Positions 59,133 through 64,000 of a stretch of DNA of 64,000 nucleotides are shown in pieces (positions within the stretch are counted from its first letter, which is position 1; the number at the start of each line of letters is the position of its first letter). Source of the stretch: Coniferiporia sulphurascens. Taxonomy: Eukaryota; Basidiomycota; Agaricomycetes; Hymenochaetales; Hymenochaetaceae. The notes under the pieces were generated by a model that made no database searches, was not told the DNA's origin, and was given only the letters and a program-made list of their open reading frames with translations. A program made the position numbers and the translations under genes. The stretch spans positions 804,181-868,180 of the forward strand of contig NBBA01000019.1 of assembly GCA_002794785.1 (NCBI GenBank). Reading direction: 5' to 3'.

Positions 59133-62100
59133 ATGCGTCCAACCAGGACTATGCAACTACTGCAATGGCAGCCACTTGTGCATCTCTGGTCGATTCTGGC
59201 TTCGTCCGTCCCTCCGCTCGGTACACCTACAAGTAAAATCGTCGACTATGTCAACCCGTAAGAAGTTCTTGGTTCTTACAATAAGTTCGATAGTCTCACT
59301 TGAGGTGCAGCATGATTGGAAACGGTGGTGACACACCTAACGGCTCTGGGGGGATCATCCCCTCCGTTGCACCACCCTTTGGCATGACCCGTTGGGTCGC
59401 GCAGACCCGCCAAAACTACGTCTCTGTCACGCCGTACAACCATACAGACCGCGCAATCCATGGCTTTCAAGCCACCCACCAGCCAGCGATATGGATGGGC
59501 GAGAGTGGCTCCATGGTTGTTGTCCCCGGCGTCGGGGAAGTGAAGACCGCGTTTGAGGACCGTGCACTCCAGTTCGAAAAGGAAAATGAGTTTTCGGGAC
59601 CGGCATACTATAGGGTAGACATGGATGATGGAAGTGGAGGCCATATCAACGCGGAGATGACTGCTAGTACGTGTCTTTTATTTGCCCGGGCCTCCGCGCT
59701 CTCTAACCCTTCTTCTGAAGCCTCCCGCGTTGGCCATCTCCGCTTTACTTTTGCTGAGTCCTCCGACCCCTATATCATCCTTGAAGCGACGCGTGCCTCT
59801 GTCATAGGATCCGACGACCCATCGAACGTCACTTTTCCGCTTGGCTCTGTTCACATTGACCCCACCCTCCGTGAAGTCTCAGGGCACAATCCCGAGCGAC
59901 AAGACTTCATTATTGGTCCGAACGCCGCGCCTTCTTTTGCAGGATACTTTGTTGCACGCTTCGATACTCCATTCTCCAGCTGGGGAACCGCGTCCAACAC
60001 GTCCATATATCCAAATGCGTCAGATGGCACAGGGAAAATGCTCTCTGGCTATGTGCGCTTCGCGCCAAGGACGCGCACGATAAATGTCCGTGTTGGCATT
60101 TCGTTCATTTCCATTGATCAGGCGCGTCAAAACCTCAACCACGAAGTGCCCGATGGGTGCACTTTTGAGGAGACCGCATACAAGACGCGAGTGGCTTGGA
60201 AGGAAAAACTCGAATTGATCGAGATTGAGGGCGCAACCAAGGAGAATTTAACGACCTTTTATACCGGCTTCTATCACACACTACAGGTAGTTCATGTTAA
60301 TTTACTCTTGCTCATGACTAACATTTCTCGTGCTAGTATCCTTACGAGCAACACGAGGACGGAAAATACTACTCAGGCTACGATAATCTGGTGCATGAGG
60401 GCGAGTCCTATACTGGATACTCCATTTGGGTTCGTATTGCTATTTTACTATTCGCCAGAAGGGTCACGCCTTATAGGATACGTTCCGCGCCGAGTGGGCA
60501 TGGGAAATCTTATTTGCACCTGAACGTATTCCGGGAATGGTCACCAGCATGTTGCAAGATTACAAAGAGGTATATACTTCTTCTTCCGTATGGGTTTAAT
60601 CTAAAACTGGTAATACGTAGGGTGGTTGGCTCCCTATGTGGAAAAATATTGTTGGTATGTTTCTGTCTCTTGCGTCCTGCTACGCGATGCTGATGTTGTG
60701 ACTAGAAACAAATATTATGGTTGCGACGCATGCAGATGTGCTAGTAGCCGAGGCAATTTTGAAAGGCTTCGGAGACCACATAAATGTTACCCTTGCATAT
60801 GAAGCAGTGCGCAAGGATGCTACTGTCCCGCCTGTAGGAGATAGTTACATTGAGTACGTATCAGAGGTTTACCGTATCTATTTTTGCTGGGCCTATGCTA
60901 ATGCAATGCACCTGTCCAGATATGCGGACCGACAAGAGGTAAAAAATTTTAGTAAAGAGCGAGAGGACGAAGAATACTGAATTCTTCCTATTCGTTCAAG
61001 AATGTTGGATACGAAGCCCGTGCGGGCCTCGATTCTGTGTTCTCGGAGAAAGGCTGGGTTGCGGACGACATTCATTCTGAGTCCGCATCCCGCACTCTGG
61101 ATTATGCCTGTAATTTTTTTTTGCTTTAATCTTTGAATTCGTAGATAGTATATGCTCACTCGATCATCCAGATGATGACCACGCAGTGGCAGCGGTTGCG
61201 TCCGCCCTCAATCGCACCGCTGACGCGAATTTCTTCCGGGCGCGCTCACTTAGTGCATATAAGACTATATTCAATAATGCGACGGGTTTTATGGAAGCGC
61301 GCAATGCCACGGGAGCGTGGGCAGGGGAGGACCGTGGCTGGACAGAAGGTGACATGTGGGCGTACACATTTGATGTACCACACGACGTGCCAGGTCTTAT
61401 CTCACTTAAGGGCGGGAATGCAAGCTTTGTAGAGTTTTTGGATGAACATTTTGATGGCGGGCATAACGACCATACGAATGAGGCAAGCAGTTAGCTTCTC
61501 CCAGAAACGGCGTAAGTCGCTTACGCACAATAACTGACAGCCTTCACACCATATCCCATACCTCTACTCAATGGCCGGCGCAGCATCAAAGACCCAAGAA
61601 CGGGTCCGTGGTATTGCAGAAATGGAGTATAATGATACTGTCGATGGTCTGGCTGGGGCACGTTGAGGATTTTCTTTCATTTCGGACATCCATTAATAAG
61701 CTATTCCTTTCGTAGAATGAAGACTGCGGTCAGATGAGCGCCTGGTATTTATTCAGTGCGCTCGGTTTCTATCCCGTTGACCCGGTATCAGGCGAATACA
61801 TCGTTGGCGCGTGAGTATTTCTTTCGATTATCGATACTAACAGGTAATAATGACTGTTTAATATGAAGGCCCTTCTTTGATAAGGTGACGCTTCACCTAC
61901 CGGGCGCATCGCGTCCACTTATCATTTCCGCTTCGGGGGCACAATCAAAAAAGTATGTCAAGAGCCTCACCGTTGATGGAAAGCCCGTCGATTCGACAAA
62001 ACCAATAATTACGCACGTTCAAATCGCACAAGGCGCAACTGTCGCCTTTGTGATGAGTGCCGATCCACAACGCTGGGGTTCAGAGACGCTGTATCAAGGA

Positions 62101-62163
62101 TCTGAAAACGGTAGTGGAAGTCGGAGGGTAGAGAGCACGGCTACTCCGAGAGAGGACCTGTAG
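59133..62163 (+). CDS. Glycoside hydrolase family 92 alpha-mannosidase
   Basis: Thirteen exons (59133-59257, 59311-59666, 59721-60286, 60337-60429, 60477-60569, 60621-60654, 60706-60853, 60920-60938, 61001-61109, 61172-61482, 61541-61657, 61716-61810, 61869-62163) close in phase to 786 residues, normal for GH92. The family hydrolyses alpha-1,2-linked (and other) mannose in a Ca-dependent reaction. Signatures are DYVNPMIGNGGDTPNGSGG, VAPPFGMTRW, GFQATHQPAIWMG, YSGYDNLVHEGESYTGYSIW, GGWLPMWKN, GWVADDIHSESASRTLDYAY and DCGQMSAWYLFSALGFYPVD. The N-terminus is hydrophobic, so secretion is likely. Introns 61483-61540 and 61658-61715 begin with GC. Its stop lies 1.6 kb from the telomere. Confidence 0.92.
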
Positions 62164-63777
62164 TCATGTGTAACTGGCTTGATGTGATATTATTTGCGGT
62201 TCGGGGACTATCTTTACGCAGACATCCTCGTCCCTATCTGGAATGGACGATCCAATGTAAGGAATCTTGAGGCGTACCGTTACAGCACGGGTCGTTCTCG
62301 TTGATCAGAACTTGTCGTGGGCGATTCCGACCAAGAGCATACATTCAGATTTCTTACTTACTGTGCTATGATGAGTCATGAACAGCACCCTAGTTGCTTG
62401 GTCACCTTCAGTACTTACCTGTGTCATATGTACTAAGAATGAGTGGTGGAGGATGAGGCCTGTGAAAAGTGGTGCCACTGTAAGCCTAGGGGCTCACCAC
62501 GATCACCCGATGCATACCCAACATGGCCGCTCCGCCCCGCTTGGCAGAGCCAATGCATGGGAACACTGCTCGACACTGCCACATCCCGACAGGCGGCATC
62601 TATCAGCCGATGTGTGGGAAGCCGCTCCAACCCGACAGGCGGTACCAACACATATGTCGGACCTGGCACGTGACCAGTCAGACTCGTCGGCTTGGCGCGG
62701 GAAGGATCGGAATTGGTGCGGACTGTACAGAACCATCATTACATAATGTTCCTGCTATTCCTGTCCGCTTTCCATACCTTTGTTGCCTCAGTCTATCTGA
62801 CAGCAACAAAGGTGAGTAGTATTAGCTTGGAATGTATGTAGTCTATCTGACAGCAACAAAGACACCTTTGTCCTTTCTGTCTTAGGTTGAACTTCAGTGT
62901 TGCCAACTTCTGGTTGGCTTCCAGCCACATACTATATTGCCAGATTCAAGTTCCCATTTTGCTTATTGGATGGAATGCCCCCCCCATTCCAGGTGAACAT
63001 ATATATAGCATGTGTCTGCAATGACCATAAACTACTACTCCTGGGTATGACCTTAAACTGCCCACTAGTGTGTTTTCCAGTTTTATTTCTACACCCATTT
63101 CTCTGCTTGTTATTGTCCTTATTGGCAGCTTGCCTTTTCCTTATTTGTTTATTGGTCTTCACTTGGCCGCTATAGGTGCCTATGACTCACAATCTGAGTT
63201 AGGGATTCTTTTTGCACTTATTTTGCATTTCCTCATTAGGGTGGGGGGAATCAACACACGAAAAATCGCCGAAGGCAATTTTTGAAGCAGATGTCGGTGA
63301 GGACAAGGCTGAAAGCAAAGAACAGTTGCACGGCGTGTGCAACCTGAGCTTTTGAACTGAGTTCTCATCAGTGCTTTTTTGCAGCTCTTTATAGGCGAAG
63401 AATCGACTACAAGGATGGCGCCGAAGGCGCCATGCCAGGAGAGTGCAAGAGGCCGTTACTAAACACGAGGCCGCTTCCTTGCACGCTATCTGAGTGAAGT
63501 ATGGTGAAATACTCCGTTCATATCTATTGATATGGGTCACGAGTTGAGAAGACTGTGGTTCCATCAATTATCCATAGGGGCAAGAAAACGACCTGCTGAT
63601 GAGACAGCATTCAGTCGAGAGACTCCTGTGGCGCAAAGCGCCACAGTTCCTTGCTTCGGTGTTATCATCCACCCGCTCCTATTCCTTTGAAGCTACTGCT
63701 TACGGCCGCTGGACTGCGGCCCGAGTAGAGGCAAAACTCACGCACTACCCACCACGAGGGCCGACTATATGCCGGGG
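62164..63777. other. Gene-free subtelomeric sequence with short hairpins
   Basis: No gene and no RecQ-type subtelomeric helicase was found. A 21-bp direct repeat (GTCTATCTGACAGCAACAAA plus G) lies at 62791-62811 and 62841-62861; the first copy is part of a 10-bp-stem hairpin (62777-62812). Four further short palindromes occupy 63261-63721 and are listed separately. Confidence 0.5.
63261..63721. repeat. Cluster of four short hairpins before the telomere
   Basis: Hairpins: 63261-63283 (AAAAAT-c-GCC, loop GAA, GGC-a-ATTTTT), 63415-63433 (ATGGCGCC, loop GAA, GGCGCCAT), 63626-63646 (CTGTGGCGC, loop AAA, GCGCCACAG) and 63704-63721 (GGCCGC, 6-nt loop, GCGGCC). Three have 3-nt purine loops, and three have GCC/GGC-rich stems. 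Confidence 0.6.
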
Positions 63778-63789
63778 TTAGGGTTAGGG

Positions 63790-63830
<41 letters not shown>

Positions 63831-64000
63831 GGTTAGGGTTAGGGTTAGGGTTAGGGTTAGGGTTAGGGTTAGGGTTAGGGTTAGGGTTAGGGTTAGGGTT
63901 AGGGTTAGGGTTAGGGTTAGGGTTAGGGTTAGGGTTAGGGTTAGGGTTAGGGTTAGGGTTAGGGTTAGGGTTAGGGTTAGGGTTAGGGTTAGGGTTAGGT
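63778..64000 (+). repeat. Telomere, (TTAGGG)n, about 37 repeats
   Basis: The G-rich strand runs 5'-3' toward the right edge, the correct orientation for a chromosome end. One unit carries an extra T (TTTAGGG, about 63808-63814). The array runs to the end of the window, so its true length is not known. Confidence 0.98.

Noticed and set aside
62378..62746. Overlapping open frames near the telomere as a subtelomeric helicase remnant
   Set aside because: None carries helicase motifs; the frames come from a GC-rich stretch with small repeats (CCGACAGGCGG).
1..64000. tRNA, rRNA and CRISPR arrays
   Set aside because: No A-box/B-box pair with a cloverleaf was found by eye, no rRNA sequence is recognisable, and no regularly spaced repeats other than the telomere exist. 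A tRNA scan would settle the first point.

Overview
The window is the right-hand end of a chromosome from a filamentous basidiomycete, most likely an Agaricomycete. It ends in about 37 copies of TTAGGG reading outward. Genes are dense and split by many introns of about 50-60 bp. The families present (DUF6533 membrane protein, SMP-domain protein, DUF1996 protein, fungal F-box protein, GH92 mannosidase) fit that group. All gene models were spliced by hand: each exon chain was kept only where phases close and the spliced protein matches a family or a paralogue in the window.

Layout. 1-9.3 kb: SMP-domain stress protein, a short unknown gene, the GPI transamidase subunit PIG-T, and a small Cys-rich protein. 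9.3-15 kb: gene-poor, with decayed coding fragments and a foldback element. 15-21 kb: a complete Ty1/copia retrotransposon (258-bp LTRs, 5-bp target duplication) with a solo LTR nested in its 5' LTR. 21-39.5 kb: two copies of a gene pair, a pseudokinase and a histidine phosphatase, on opposite strands; between them lie a DUF1996 secreted protein, a Glo3-type ArfGAP, a small secreted Cys protein and an F-box protein. 39.6-48 kb: a 2H phosphoesterase, an amino-acid permease, Rho1 and the DNA-repair endonuclease APN1. 50.6-62.2 kb: DUF6533 protein, a 7TM receptor with a very long tail, a HAPSTR1/C16orf72-like nuclear protein and a GH92 alpha-mannosidase. The last 1.6 kb before the telomere holds short hairpins and no gene.

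Most genes are housekeeping or surface/secretory genes. PIG-T (GPI anchoring), Glo3 (retrograde vesicle traffic), GH92 and DUF1996 concern secreted glycoproteins; Rho1, the receptor and the permease act at the plasma membrane. No CRISPR, rRNA or convincing tRNA was seen.

The most interesting items are the duplicated pseudokinase/histidine-phosphatase pair, in which both kinase aspartates are asparagine in both copies; the copia element, whose LTR differences all lie at CpG sites; an 11-nt microexon kept in both phosphatases; and four GC-AG introns forced by reading phase in two genes.
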